This document shows positions 1 to 9,256 of a DNA stretch of 41,026 bases, piece after piece. The stretch is from Bacillota bacterium (GTDB lineage Bacteria > Bacillota > Clostridia > Clostridiales > Clostridiaceae), in the NCBI GenBank assembly GCA_023445445.1, contig JAEXLD010000057.1:1-41026 (forward strand). Reading direction: 5' to 3'. The notes below the pieces were generated by a model that was not told where the DNA came from, did not search any database, and saw only the letters and a program-made list of their open reading frames with translations. The position numbers and the translations under genes were made by a program. Within the stretch, counting starts at the first letter, position 1, and each line of letters starts with the position of its first letter.

Positions 1-50
1 TACTAAAAAAGGTAATAAAAAACATTATTAGTATTTCTTAAATATAAAAA

Positions 51-84
51 AATATTACTGGAAATCAAAATTTCCAGTAATATT
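51..84 (-). terminator. Rho-independent terminator (second, downstream)
   Basis: A perfect 15-bp inverted repeat (51-65 and 70-84) encloses a 4-nt loop. An A-run at 45-50 gives a U-tract on the minus-strand transcript. It lies downstream of the large VWA/MoxR operon as a possible back-up terminator, or it ends a transcript whose gene I cannot see. Confidence 0.7.
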
Positions 85-167
85 AAAACAAACAAAATAA
101 TAATTACACAGAATTATCTATTCTCTCCACTAAATACCCTAAAAAATCAACAAATTTAATCTCTTAC

Positions 168-222
168 TTACTTCTTACCTCTTACTTCTTATCTCTTACT
201 TCTTATCTCTTACTTCTTACCT
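168..222. repeat. 14-bp tandem repeat, about 4 copies
   Basis: Four consecutive copies of a 14-nt unit (TTACTTCTTATCTC with C/T variants) occur at 168-181, 182-195, 196-209 and 210-222. The last copy is one base short. The array is noncoding, strongly strand-asymmetric (pyrimidine on plus, purine on minus) and sits between the two hairpins that follow the VWA operon. No function can be inferred. Confidence 0.8.
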
Positions 223-269
223 AAAAAAATATAGAAGAGATTGGTTTCCCATCTCTTCTATATTTTTTT
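223..269 (-). terminator. Strong terminator of the VWA/MoxR/ABC operon
   Basis: A perfect 19-bp inverted repeat (223-241 and 251-269) has a 9-nt loop. A-rich and T-rich ends give U-tracts in either direction, so it could act on both strands. It abuts the stop codon at 270 and closes the eight-gene minus-strand operon. Confidence 0.9.
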
Positions 270-3086
270 CTATATTTTCTTTCTATCACTCTTTTTCTTA
301 AGTAACATACTAGTATCAATTGAGTCTTTTTTATTATCATTCTTAACTTCTTTTTTCTTAGGCTTTTTAATTTCCTTAATCTTTTCTTTTTCAGTATTTA
401 TATCTTCTTGTAGCTTTTCCTTTATATTATTTTTTTCTTCTAATATTACTTTTTCTTTATTTATCTTTTCCTGCTTTGTAATATTTGAAGTTTCTTTTTC
501 TTTCTTTTCCTTTTTAAGCTTATTTTTATTTTTATTAAAGAACTTAATAAAGTCTAAGTTTAATCTTCTATAAGCTATATCTAGCATAAATAGTAAAATA
601 CTTATTACTAAAAGTGGCGTAGTTAAGTTTATTTTCTTATATTCTCTTTGAAGCTTTCCTTCAAATACTTCCTCTGGTTTATTAATAAAGGTCCCCTTAG
701 TTTCCTTTACTACTACATCTAGTTTTTCAGCATTTGTATTAAATTTATATTCATCTGAATACTGAAGAGCAAAGGCTCCTTTATAATTATTAGTAATTTC
801 GCCATTTTCCTCTTCTCTTATATTAAAATTATAAAATCCTAATGAATTTAAAGGCACATTTGCAGAGAATTTTCCAGGTTCAGTTTGAGTCAAATCAAAC
901 TCCCCTTCTTCTCCATTTTCACCATTAAATATTCCCTTTACTTTTGCATCTTTAGAAATATTATCATTATAAAATTCAATTTTTGCCTCATTACCTTCTT
1001 GACTAATATTTAAATATCCTTCTTCTCCATACTTCGGAATAGTGAAATAAACCATATTTTTTATTAGTTGTGGTCCATATTCCCAAGTTAAATAATTTCT
1101 ACTCCACTCACCATTAATATCTGAAGTAAAGCTAACTGTCCTACCTATTCCATATTGCATAGCTGCTAATATTGGTTCATCATGGCTAGAACTGAATATT
1201 TCAACTGCATTTTCCTTTATTGATGTCCCAATATATCCAAGAAGGCTTGGAATGCCATCTGAAGTTTTAACTCCTGCTAGTATTTCATGATTACTTAAAA
1301 TTTTAGGAGTAAATTCTTCATTAATTATATAGGTTCCTGCTGATAATAAAACTTCCTTTGCAAATATTCTAGGTATATCAGTATAAATATCAGTATAGTA
1401 ACTTCTTCCTCTTCCTATAGATGCCAATTGATTTAACAAATCTGCATTTGCTCCTTCACCAACTGCCACTGTTGAAAGAGTTACATTATTATCATTAAAA
1501 CCTTGTAATAAGGTTGCATAGTTATCATATCCATATCCATCTTGACCATCTGTTAGTAATATAGTGTGCTTTATCTTTGCATTACTTTCAAGTTGCATAT
1601 TATATCCTTGTTCAAGTGCTGGATATATAGACGTACCACCTCTTATTTGAATTCCAGAAATCATTTCTTTTATAGATTCCTTATCTCCAACCTTTTGAAG
1701 TGGTACAACTACATCATAGGTGTCATCAAAAGCTATAACTGATATTTCATCCACTTCTCTTAAATTTTCTAAAGCCTTCATAGCAGCTTCTTTAGCTAAG
1801 GTTAATTTACTAACTCCACCACCTTCTGCACTCATACTTCCAGACTTATCTATTATTAAATTAATACTTATAGCAGGTACTTCATTCGTTCCCCTCTTAT
1901 CCATATAAACTGGAAGTACTTTTTCTAAGGATGTATCCTTATATCCACCTAGTGCATAGGAATCTTCTCCTCCAAAGGTTATAAGCCCTCCACCATAATC
2001 TTTAACATAACTTTCAATGTTCTCCATAAAACCATTAGTTAAATCATCTCTATGAACATCATTAAAGACTATGGTCTTATATTCAAGCATTTCATTTAAA
2101 GTACTTGGAGATGCCCCAGGGGACACTATTTTTACATTTCCACCAGATTTTGTAAGTATTTCTTCTAGGGCTTTTGAATCTCCATTTATTCCATTAACAA
2201 GAAGTATTGTTGGTCTATCTATTACATTAGTATAGGTGCTATATTCATTATTAGATTTATTGGTGTCATCACTTGCTTCAATTAATACTCTATAACCCTT
2301 AAAGCCACCAGAAGCTTGCTTATCTTTAAATACAAAGGAGTTTTTACCCTTTTGTATTTGAACTTCTTGTTCCCCTACCTTAGTTCTTCCAGAAAATAAT
2401 GATAATTTGGCTTTTGTGGCATAATTAGATTTAATATCTATAGACACTGAAAATTCCTCACCAACAGATATATTATCAGGTACCTTTACAGCATCTACAT
2501 AAACTTCATTACCCTTTTCACCACTTACCTTATATACTTTTAAATCTATTTTTTGCTCATTTAGTAAAGGAATAGTTTTTAATATGTCCCCCTGATTTTC
2601 TTCACCATCAGTAATTAAAACTATTCTCTTTGATCCACCTCTTTCAAATAAACTTAAAGCACTTTCAACGGCTTCTTGAATATTTGTGGCTGTAGATATT
2701 GGATTTTCATTAATGGATTTATATTCTTTCTTTTTATTTAACACCTTATCAACAACAGAATTATCTCCAAATAATACTACTCCTGCTTTATTTCCTCTTG
2801 GAATTTTCTCTAAAGCTGTAGATATAAAGTCTTTTCCAGAGTCTTCAAAATCATAAACACTTTCTGAAACATCTAGTAAAAATACTGTTGAAATATTTCT
2901 TCCTTTTAAATTTAAGGTTATATTACCTAAAGCTAATATTAATAAAGTAAATATTATTGTTCTACTTATAAATATTACTATTTCATTTCTATTCCATGGT
3001 TTATATTTCTTAAAACTATAGTACATAAAGGCAAGAACTATTGGAATAAATAATAAAAAGTATAAATTTCCTATTTCTATCTTCAT
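270..3086 (-). CDS. Membrane protein with two VWA domains
   Basis: A 938-aa membrane-anchored protein. Two transmembrane helices lie near the N-terminus (about residues 8-25 and 36-58) and one lies near residue 840, followed by a very Lys/Glu-rich cytoplasmic tail. The first von Willebrand factor A domain starts near residue 68 with the MIDAS motif DVSES. An Ig-like region and a glutamine-amidotransferase-like region follow. A second VWA domain near residue 405 has MIDAS motif DKSGS. Such domains bind a divalent metal and protein partners. The start has a GGAGG site 8 nt upstream. It is the last gene of the operon, 12 nt after the BatA/VWA gene. Pairing with MoxR, DUF58 and BatA suggests part of a membrane complex assembled by the AAA+ ATPase. 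The specific role is unknown. Confidence 0.9.
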   Translation of the reverse strand: MKIEIGNLYFLLFIPIVLAFMYYSFKKYKPWNRNEIVIFISRTIIFTLLILALGNITLNLKGRNISTVFLLDVSESVYDFEDSGKDFISTALEKIPRGNKAGVVLFGDNSVVDKVLNKKKEYKSINENPISTATNIQEAVESALSLFERGGSKRIVLITDGEENQGDILKTIPLLNEQKIDLKVYKVSGEKGNEVYVDAVKVPDNISVGEEFSVSIDIKSNYATKAKLSLFSGRTKVGEQEVQIQKGKNSFVFKDKQASGGFKGYRVLIEASDDTNKSNNEYSTYTNVIDRPTILLVNGINGDSKALEEILTKSGGNVKIVSPGASPSTLNEMLEYKTIVFNDVHRDDLTNGFMENIESYVKDYGGGLITFGGEDSYALGGYKDTSLEKVLPVYMDKRGTNEVPAISINLIIDKSGSMSAEGGGVSKLTLAKEAAMKALENLREVDEISVIAFDDTYDVVVPLQKVGDKESIKEMISGIQIRGGTSIYPALEQGYNMQLESNAKIKHTILLTDGQDGYGYDNYATLLQGFNDNNVTLSTVAVGEGANADLLNQLASIGRGRSYYTDIYTDIPRIFAKEVLLSAGTYIINEEFTPKILSNHEILAGVKTSDGIPSLLGYIGTSIKENAVEIFSSSHDEPILAAMQYGIGRTVSFTSDINGEWSRNYLTWEYGPQLIKNMVYFTIPKYGEEGYLNISQEGNEAKIEFYNDNISKDAKVKGIFNGENGEEGEFDLTQTEPGKFSANVPLNSLGFYNFNIREEENGEITNNYKGAFALQYSDEYKFNTNAEKLDVVVKETKGTFINKPEEVFEGKLQREYKKINLTTPLLVISILLFMLDIAYRRLNLDFIKFFNKNKNKLKKEKKEKETSNITKQEKINKEKVILEEKNNIKEKLQEDINTEKEKIKEIKKPKKKEVKNDNKKDSIDTSMLLKKKSDRKKI

Positions 3087-3098
3087 ATTCTTTGCCTC

Positions 3099-4886
3099 CT
3101 AATTTCCTCGTTTATACATTATCCACTCAAAAGCTACTACTGAAATTGCTAAAATTATAAGTAAAGGAGAAATATTTAAACCTCTCTTTAAATCTGATTT
3201 TACACTAGCTATATTTTCATTTTCACTGATATTATTAATGCTTGTATTTCCTTCCTTTTCTGAAGGAAAATTCACTGAAAATAATTCTTTTTCTTCTAAT
3301 GAAGTTAATTTATATATTCCAAGAGAATTATCTTCTCTTATCTCATCTCCTGAAGATATATCTAAGGTATCTCCATTTGGATAAGCTACTGTAATAGCTG
3401 CATCTAAAGATAACCCCTTAGCAATAATTCTTTCACCTGCTTTAAAATTATTCTTATAAACCATTCCACTTGAAATTAAATTTTCTCCAAGCTCATACAT
3501 TAAAATTGGGAATTCCTTTTTAAGTGGAAAATCACTATTGTGAAAATCAAAGGATAATGCCGCTATTTTTCTTCCATCAACTTCTCCTTTAAATCCTATA
3601 AAATCTTCATCAATATTTAAAAATCCTCTTCCATAGTAAGGTATTTCAAGGGAATTATATTTAGCTACTGTAAAAGTGGTATCTTCTAAATACTTTGATA
3701 CTTCTCCAATTACAGCTTTAGCCTCTCCACCTTCCCCTCCACTAATTACATTAAAGAATTCATTTGAAGAAGGGTTAATAAATAATATACTGCCTTTAGA
3801 TGGAATAATATCTGGAGTAATACCATCAAATACATATAAATCATAGTTATCAGCACTAGTTAAATTAGAGGCACTATTTGTCTTATAGACTTCTGTGTTT
3901 GGAATGATAGCAAAGGCTTTTTCTAAAAATAAGTTTTCTTCTGTTACAATAAGAACCTTATTTACCTTCTTCTTTCCAACAACATGATTATAAGTATTAT
4001 CTTCTAAAATCATATCTTTTCTAGAAAGTTCCCCTCTTAATACTTCCGACTTAATTGAAGGTAAATCAAAGGTTAATGTCTTATTATCACCTTCTTTAAG
4101 TTCTAAAGCTTCCACTGATATAAGCTCCTCTCCATCATAAAGAGAAAAATCTCCTGAATAATCTCCAGAGCCTCTGTTAGTAATAGTTGCAATTACTCTT
4201 ACCTTATCTTCTAAGAATTTATGAGATACATTATCTATAGAAGCATTTATACCTGAATTGGCTAAGGATACTACTTTCCCATTAACATCTCCTAATGAAA
4301 AATCTTTATCTGTAATTGCAATTACTTCATACTCTTCCTCTATACCTTCACCTATGGCTTTAACAAAGGATAAAATTTCACTTATTTCTCCAGTGTTATA
4401 GCTTTGGGATATTGATGAAATAATTTCATTAGAAACTTCCTTATTAAAATCCCCATTTTGAAGTAAATTACTATTTCCATCAAAGGAAATAATATAAGTA
4501 TTTGTGTCATCCTTAGTAGAAGATAAAACTTCCCTTGCTAATTTTTTTGCTTCCTCTAATCTAGTGGCATTTCCATACTCTGCAGCCATACTTGCAGTAT
4601 TATCTATTACTAAAATTATATTCTTATATGTTTTTCCACCAAAATTTAAAAATGGCCTCATTAAACTAAATATTAATAATAGTAATATTATTATTTGTAA
4701 AAGTAACATTATATTTTTTCTTAGTTTTTCCCAGGGTGTATTAGCCCTTGTATTTTTATAAACTTCATTCCACAAAAGAGTTGAAGAAATAACTTCTTCT
4801 CTATACTTTCTTTTTAATATATACAATAATATTAAAAGAGGAATAGTTATAAGTAAAAACAATGGCCATAAGTTAGTAAATCCCAT
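3099..4886 (-). CDS. BatA/VWA domain membrane protein
   Basis: A 595-aa protein with the N-terminal BatA-type membrane segment (residues about 7-25), a second helix near 60-80, a VWA domain from about residue 90 and a C-terminal helix near 575. The MIDAS motif is degenerate (DNTAS, where the usual form is DxSxS), so metal binding may be altered. A clear AGGAGG site precedes the start. It lies between the DUF58 and double-VWA genes with gaps of about 12 nt and is clearly co-transcribed. By family it resembles Bat operon proteins first described in Bacteroides aerotolerance. A role here is inference only. Confidence 0.88.
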   Translation of the reverse strand: MGFTNLWPLFLLITIPLLILLYILKRKYREEVISSTLLWNEVYKNTRANTPWEKLRKNIMLLLQIIILLLLIFSLMRPFLNFGGKTYKNIILVIDNTASMAAEYGNATRLEEAKKLAREVLSSTKDDTNTYIISFDGNSNLLQNGDFNKEVSNEIISSISQSYNTGEISEILSFVKAIGEGIEEEYEVIAITDKDFSLGDVNGKVVSLANSGINASIDNVSHKFLEDKVRVIATITNRGSGDYSGDFSLYDGEELISVEALELKEGDNKTLTFDLPSIKSEVLRGELSRKDMILEDNTYNHVVGKKKVNKVLIVTEENLFLEKAFAIIPNTEVYKTNSASNLTSADNYDLYVFDGITPDIIPSKGSILFINPSSNEFFNVISGGEGGEAKAVIGEVSKYLEDTTFTVAKYNSLEIPYYGRGFLNIDEDFIGFKGEVDGRKIAALSFDFHNSDFPLKKEFPILMYELGENLISSGMVYKNNFKAGERIIAKGLSLDAAITVAYPNGDTLDISSGDEIREDNSLGIYKLTSLEEKELFSVNFPSEKEGNTSINNISENENIASVKSDLKRGLNISPLLIILAISVVAFEWIMYKRGN

Positions 4887-4898
4887 AACCTTTTCCTC

Positions 4899-5783
4899 CT
4901 AATACAATACTCTTTTCTTACTAAACTCACCTAATATAATTTCTTCTATTTCCATAGATGAGCTAATACTTATAAATTTCCCACCATATTTTCTAACTAA
5001 ATCTTCTAAGGATTTTTTATATACTTTCAAAGCCTTCTTATATTCCTTTATTACATTTGGAGTTAAACTCATTTTAACAGATTCATTAGTTTCAGAATCT
5101 ATAAAGGTTATTTCATTATTGAAGTCTGGATTTATTTCTTCATCAGAAAGAATTTGAACTAAAATTATTTCTTGCTTTTTAAAGGCTAAATATTTTAAAG
5201 AGTCTTCTAAATCCTTTAATCCATAGTTATTTAAAAAGTCTGAAACTATTACTGAAACCCCTCTATTTGATAAAGGTCTCTTTTTTATACTTTTAGTTAA
5301 ATCTGTACTTCCTTTAAACTCTAAAGTATCAAGTTCTCTAAGTATCCTTTGAAAGGCCTTATTTCCAGCCGCTGATTTAATATTTTCTATATTGCCACTT
5401 TCCATGGTGGAAATATTTACCCTATCTAAATTATTTAATGCAATATAACTTAAGGCAGCAACTACCTTTAATGCTGTATCCTTTTTATTTATTAATCCAT
5501 AATCCATGGATTTAGATTTATCTATAAAAAAGTTAAATACACCTTCTCTTTCTTCCATAAAGACCTTAACAAAAAACTTATCAAATCTTCCATAGGCATT
5601 CCAATCTATCCTTCTAAAGTCATCCCCTGGGGCATAATCTCTATAATCTGAAAACTCTACAGAAACACCCTTTGCCTTAGACTTTCTTCCTCCTTGAGTG
5701 CCAGATGAAAGTTTAAAATTAATATGCATATTAATCTTATTTAGCTTTTTAAAAAAGTCTTCATTAAATAACCTTTCACTCAT
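4899..5783 (-). CDS. DUF58 domain-containing protein
   Basis: A 294-aa soluble protein with the DUF58 signature: a DYRDYAPGDDFRRIDW stretch near residues 46-61, followed by a VWA-like core with FIDKSKSM near residue 86. DUF58 proteins are almost always encoded next to MoxR ATPases and VWA proteins, as here. The ATG lies 3 nt after the MoxR stop codon, so translation is probably coupled. Its own ribosome site is weak. It likely links the MoxR ATPase to the membrane VWA proteins, which is inference from family context. Confidence 0.92.
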   Translation of the reverse strand: MSERLFNEDFFKKLNKINMHINFKLSSGTQGGRKSKAKGVSVEFSDYRDYAPGDDFRRIDWNAYGRFDKFFVKVFMEEREGVFNFFIDKSKSMDYGLINKKDTALKVVAALSYIALNNLDRVNISTMESGNIENIKSAAGNKAFQRILRELDTLEFKGSTDLTKSIKKRPLSNRGVSVIVSDFLNNYGLKDLEDSLKYLAFKKQEIILVQILSDEEINPDFNNEITFIDSETNESVKMSLTPNVIKEYKKALKVYKKSLEDLVRKYGGKFISISSSMEIEEIILGEFSKKRVLY

Positions 5784-5786
5784 TAT

Positions 5787-6770
5787 CTACACAACCTTTA
5801 AATCTTCTAATAAGCTTTCTATTATATTTTCTACAGTTAACCCTTCAGTTATAGCATCAAAATTTAATATTAGTCTGTGTCTTAAAACAGGATAAGCTAG
5901 TTCCTTAATATCTTCAAAAGAAACATTTAACCTTCCTTCCATTACTGCTCTTACCTTTGCTCCACTAATAATGCCTTGAGCTGCTCTTGGGCTTGCTCCT
6001 GCTTCTACATATTTTTTAACTATATCTGCAGCTTCATTAATTTCTGGATGTGTTGCTAATATTAACTTTAAAGCGTATTCCATTACAGAATCTGCAATTT
6101 TAACTTCTCTAATTAATTCCCTTATCTTTAGTATTTCATCCCCTTCAAGAACTACATTAATTTCAGTTTTATCATTAGTTAAGGTTAAATCCATTATTGA
6201 CTTCAATTCTTGTAAATTAGGAAAATCTACATTTAATTTAAATAAGAATCTGTCTAATTGTGCTTCAGGAAGTGGATAAGTTCCCTCTTGCTCAATAGGG
6301 TTTTGAGTGGCAAGAACCATAAATGGTTTTGACATTTCATAGGTCTGTTTACCTACAGTAACTGTTTTTTCTCCCATTGCTTCAAGTAAAGCAGATTGCG
6401 TCTTTGGGGTAGCTCTATTTATTTCATCTGCTAATAAAAGATTAGTAAATACAGGTCCCTTTTCAAATTTGAATAAGGTCTTATCTCCTTCTTTAACAAC
6501 TATGTTTGTACCAACAACATCTGCTGGCATTAAATCTGGAGTAAATTGAATTCTTGAAAACTGTAAATTCAATACCTTACCAATGGTTTTAACTAATTGT
6601 GTTTTCCCCATTCCAGGCATACCCTCTAACAGTACATTTCCATCTGCAAATATTGCTATTAAAACATCTCTAATAATATCCTTTTGTCCTATTATTCCTT
6701 TAGATATTTCTTCTTCACATTTCCTTATTTTTTCTGATACTTCTATCATTTCCTTTTCATTAATTTCCAT
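5787..6770 (-). CDS. MoxR-family AAA+ ATPase
   Basis: About 327 aa. Walker A is GMPGMGKT, Walker B is LLLADEINRA, and the MoxR hallmark ATQNPIEQEGTYPLPEAQLD follows, with the C-terminal lid domain. MoxR proteins are ATP-driven chaperones that act with VWA proteins to mature or assemble complexes. I chose the ATG at 6770, which has an AGAGG site 8 nt upstream. A GTG at 6779 lies inside that ribosome site and is less likely. The next gene follows 3 nt after its stop. It is the probable motor of this operon. Confidence 0.95.
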   Translation of the reverse strand: MEINEKEMIEVSEKIRKCEEEISKGIIGQKDIIRDVLIAIFADGNVLLEGMPGMGKTQLVKTIGKVLNLQFSRIQFTPDLMPADVVGTNIVVKEGDKTLFKFEKGPVFTNLLLADEINRATPKTQSALLEAMGEKTVTVGKQTYEMSKPFMVLATQNPIEQEGTYPLPEAQLDRFLFKLNVDFPNLQELKSIMDLTLTNDKTEINVVLEGDEILKIRELIREVKIADSVMEYALKLILATHPEINEAADIVKKYVEAGASPRAAQGIISGAKVRAVMEGRLNVSFEDIKELAYPVLRHRLILNFDAITEGLTVENIIESLLEDLKVV

Positions 6771-6782
6771 ATTATTCACCTC

Positions 6783-8342
6783 TTAGTTTAATCCTTCAAA
6801 ATAATCCTTTATTAGATCCTTTAGACTTTCTGGTAAATTACTATTATTTGCTCCTTCTAATGCACTATTTGTATAATCTCCTATTACCTTATCGTAATTA
6901 ATTTTACTTCCATCTAAATTAAATCCATTTTCAGAATCTATACTTTGAGAATCTCCATCTTCATTTTTATTTCCAGTTAAGTTCTTATCATTTCCAAAAT
7001 CTCTTCCTGGAATATAAACTTGCTCTCCCTTTTTATTATCTATATCATTTTCATTTCCTTCATTACTACCAGTGTCCCAGCCTGTTCCACTTTGACCATT
7101 TCCATTTCCATTACCTTGGCCCTGACCATTTCCATTACCTTGGCCTTCTCCAGATCCTTCACCATCTCCGTTGCCTTCGCCTTCTCCTTCTCCTTCTCCT
7201 GAGCCATCTCCGTTACCCTCTGTTTTCTTTCCATCACTATTCTTTTGAGCATTTTCAATAGCTTCTTTTAAGCTTTCCGCATCAATTTTCCCCTCTAATA
7301 CAGAGTTTGAAGCATTTTCTAAGGCTTCCTTTAAATTCTCATCATTTACACCTTCAGCTGCACTAGCAAGAGCTTTTGATAAATTATTTAATTCACTAGA
7401 ACTCATATTACCTAAGGATTTTTTTAAATCTCCTAATGCTTTCTCCAAAGCTTCCTTATCCTTTGATAAAATTGCTTCTGCTAAATCCTTACCCTCTTTC
7501 TTTTTCATAAGGTCATTTACAAGTTTATTTAAATCCTTCTTAGCTTCCTCTTCCTTTTCCTTATTAAACTTATCTAATAAATTTTTCTGCATATTATCTA
7601 TGGCAGCTTTACTTTTATCATTTTTAGATTTATCCTTTGCATCCTCTAATTTCTTTTCCATTCTTTCTAGGGTTTTATTAACATCAAGTTTCTTTTCGCT
7701 TTCTTTTAATTCTTTCTTTGCATCTTCTAATATCTTCTTTATTGCTTCCTTTTCTTCCTCTGATAAATCTTCTAGCTTATCTATTTTTTTCTTTTCTTCT
7801 TCAACTTTTTTTATATATTCTTGCTGATATTTATTAAATTCCCTAATATTATTAGCTTCCTTTTTAGCTGATGTATCTATAAAAGAAGTTAGTATACATA
7901 ATCCAATTAAAGCTACTACTAAAAGAATTTGTTTTTTATCAATAGAAATTTTAAGATTCTCCTTGATATTAAAACTTCTTATAAATTTTAAAGTATCATT
8001 TTTTTGAGCTACAGAGATACTATCTTCATCATTAATGAATTCTAAAGAGGTTGTAACTCTTTCTTTTAATCCCTTTGAATCTACTATTAATGCCACTTTC
8101 TTATTATCAGGAGCCTTAATAAATCCATAACTCACTATAGCTATTAATCCTATTAATAAAATTATTAAAGAAACTTCTTCTATATAGGGAATAGTTATAA
8201 ACAAAGATATTAATAGTAAAGATAGTATTAAGCATAATAGGTATTTTAAACCTACTATGCTTAAATTAATTATAAAGTTAGCTTTAATTCTTTTTGATGC
8301 CTTTTTTATAAAGGTTAATATTTCATTATTTAAAGAATTCAT
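6783..8342 (-). CDS. Membrane protein with coiled coil and Gly-rich linker
   Basis: A 519-aa protein I cannot name. Two transmembrane helices fall at about residues 26-48 and 52-72, and a third near 140-157. A very Lys/Glu-rich region of about 170 residues follows (coiled-coil-like, 170-345). About 45 residues (375-420) then alternate Gly with Asn, Asp, Glu and Gln. The C-terminus is acidic. The layout recalls Firmicute membrane proteins encoded beside MoxR/DUF58 genes (DUF4175-like), but I see no catalytic motif. The start has a GGAG site 8 nt upstream. The gene sits between the ABC permease and MoxR genes, suggesting it couples the two modules. Confidence 0.82.
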   Translation of the reverse strand: MNSLNNEILTFIKKASKRIKANFIINLSIVGLKYLLCLILSLLLISLFITIPYIEEVSLIILLIGLIAIVSYGFIKAPDNKKVALIVDSKGLKERVTTSLEFINDEDSISVAQKNDTLKFIRSFNIKENLKISIDKKQILLVVALIGLCILTSFIDTSAKKEANNIREFNKYQQEYIKKVEEEKKKIDKLEDLSEEEKEAIKKILEDAKKELKESEKKLDVNKTLERMEKKLEDAKDKSKNDKSKAAIDNMQKNLLDKFNKEKEEEAKKDLNKLVNDLMKKKEGKDLAEAILSKDKEALEKALGDLKKSLGNMSSSELNNLSKALASAAEGVNDENLKEALENASNSVLEGKIDAESLKEAIENAQKNSDGKKTEGNGDGSGEGEGEGEGNGDGEGSGEGQGNGNGQGQGNGNGNGQSGTGWDTGSNEGNENDIDNKKGEQVYIPGRDFGNDKNLTGNKNEDGDSQSIDSENGFNLDGSKINYDKVIGDYTNSALEGANNSNLPESLKDLIKDYFEGLN

Positions 8343-8346
8343 AGCT

Positions 8347-9240
8347 TTACTCCTTTACTTTTTTCTCAACACCTATTTCTCTTATTTTTTTTAAAGTTAT
8401 TTTCCCTTTTAAAGGATTTAATTTTCTTGCTGCAAAATATATAAATATAACACTTAATAATAATTGAATTCCTATACTAATATAATCTGCATATTTATTA
8501 ACCCCAATTTGACCTATTAAGAAAAAAGAATTTCCTCCAAATCCAACTTGGTTAGATAGCATAGTAAAGAATCCTATAGCTGGACTTAAGTATGCAATAA
8601 TAGGTACTTTAGGAGTAATACCATTATACCCACCTCTGTATGCGTTAAGACTTAAAATAATAAATGCTATAATTATTGTTCCAACAAATATAAATAGAAC
8701 TAAAGCATAAGTTAATGCTGTTGCTGCTTTAGAGGTTTTGGAGTAGGCAGAAATAAATACTCCTATGGCTCCAACAAATATAGTATTTATAATAAATGAT
8801 CCAGTTAAAATTAATATATTGCTTAATTTTACACCACCTATTAATCCACAAATTGCATATAAAGGTATTGTACATATTACTAACATAATTACCTTTAATG
8901 ATGAAGCTGATAACTTACCAAATATTATTTGAAGTGGAGTTAATCTTGTTGATAATAAAATATCTAAAGTTTGCTTTTCTCTTTCAGAACAAATAGATGT
9001 TGCAGTTAAAGATGGTACTATAAACATAAGTAATATAGCTTGAATTACTGCCATTGTAATATATAGAGTAACTGCTCCTTGTGGATTTATTCCTGAGGCA
9101 TATATATCTCTACTATAACTATTATAAAATATTAAAATCCCTGTAGCTAAAACTGATATATATATCAATATCATTAATGAAAATCTAGGAGTTCTTACAG
9201 ATAATTTACTTTCATTTCTTAATACTGGATTTATTCTCAT
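8347..9240 (-). CDS. ABC-2 type transporter permease
   Basis: A 297-aa integral membrane protein with about six hydrophobic helices (near residues 22-40, 58-78, 108-130, 143-163, 173-197 and 255-272). The ICSEREKQTLDILLSTRLTP segment is typical of ABC-2/GldF-like permeases that pair with a separate ATPase. The start has a GGGGGG site 8 nt upstream. It follows the ATPase gene by 16 nt. It probably forms the membrane channel with the ATPase at 9257-10180. The transported substrate is unknown. Confidence 0.9.
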   Translation of the reverse strand: MRINPVLRNESKLSVRTPRFSLMILIYISVLATGILIFYNSYSRDIYASGINPQGAVTLYITMAVIQAILLMFIVPSLTATSICSEREKQTLDILLSTRLTPLQIIFGKLSASSLKVIMLVICTIPLYAICGLIGGVKLSNILILTGSFIINTIFVGAIGVFISAYSKTSKAATALTYALVLFIFVGTIIIAFIILSLNAYRGGYNGITPKVPIIAYLSPAIGFFTMLSNQVGFGGNSFFLIGQIGVNKYADYISIGIQLLLSVIFIYFAARKLNPLKGKITLKKIREIGVEKKVKE

Positions 9241-9256
9241 ATCAAAATTCCCCCCT

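Noticed and set aside
241..573. A 110-codon very Phe/Ser/Leu-rich frame on the plus strand
   Set aside because: It is the antisense of the Lys-rich tail of the double-VWA protein. Composition arises from A/T bias.
7020..7258. Repetitive frames on both strands in the Gly-rich region
   Set aside because: They arise from the low-complexity codons of the 519-aa membrane protein in other frames.
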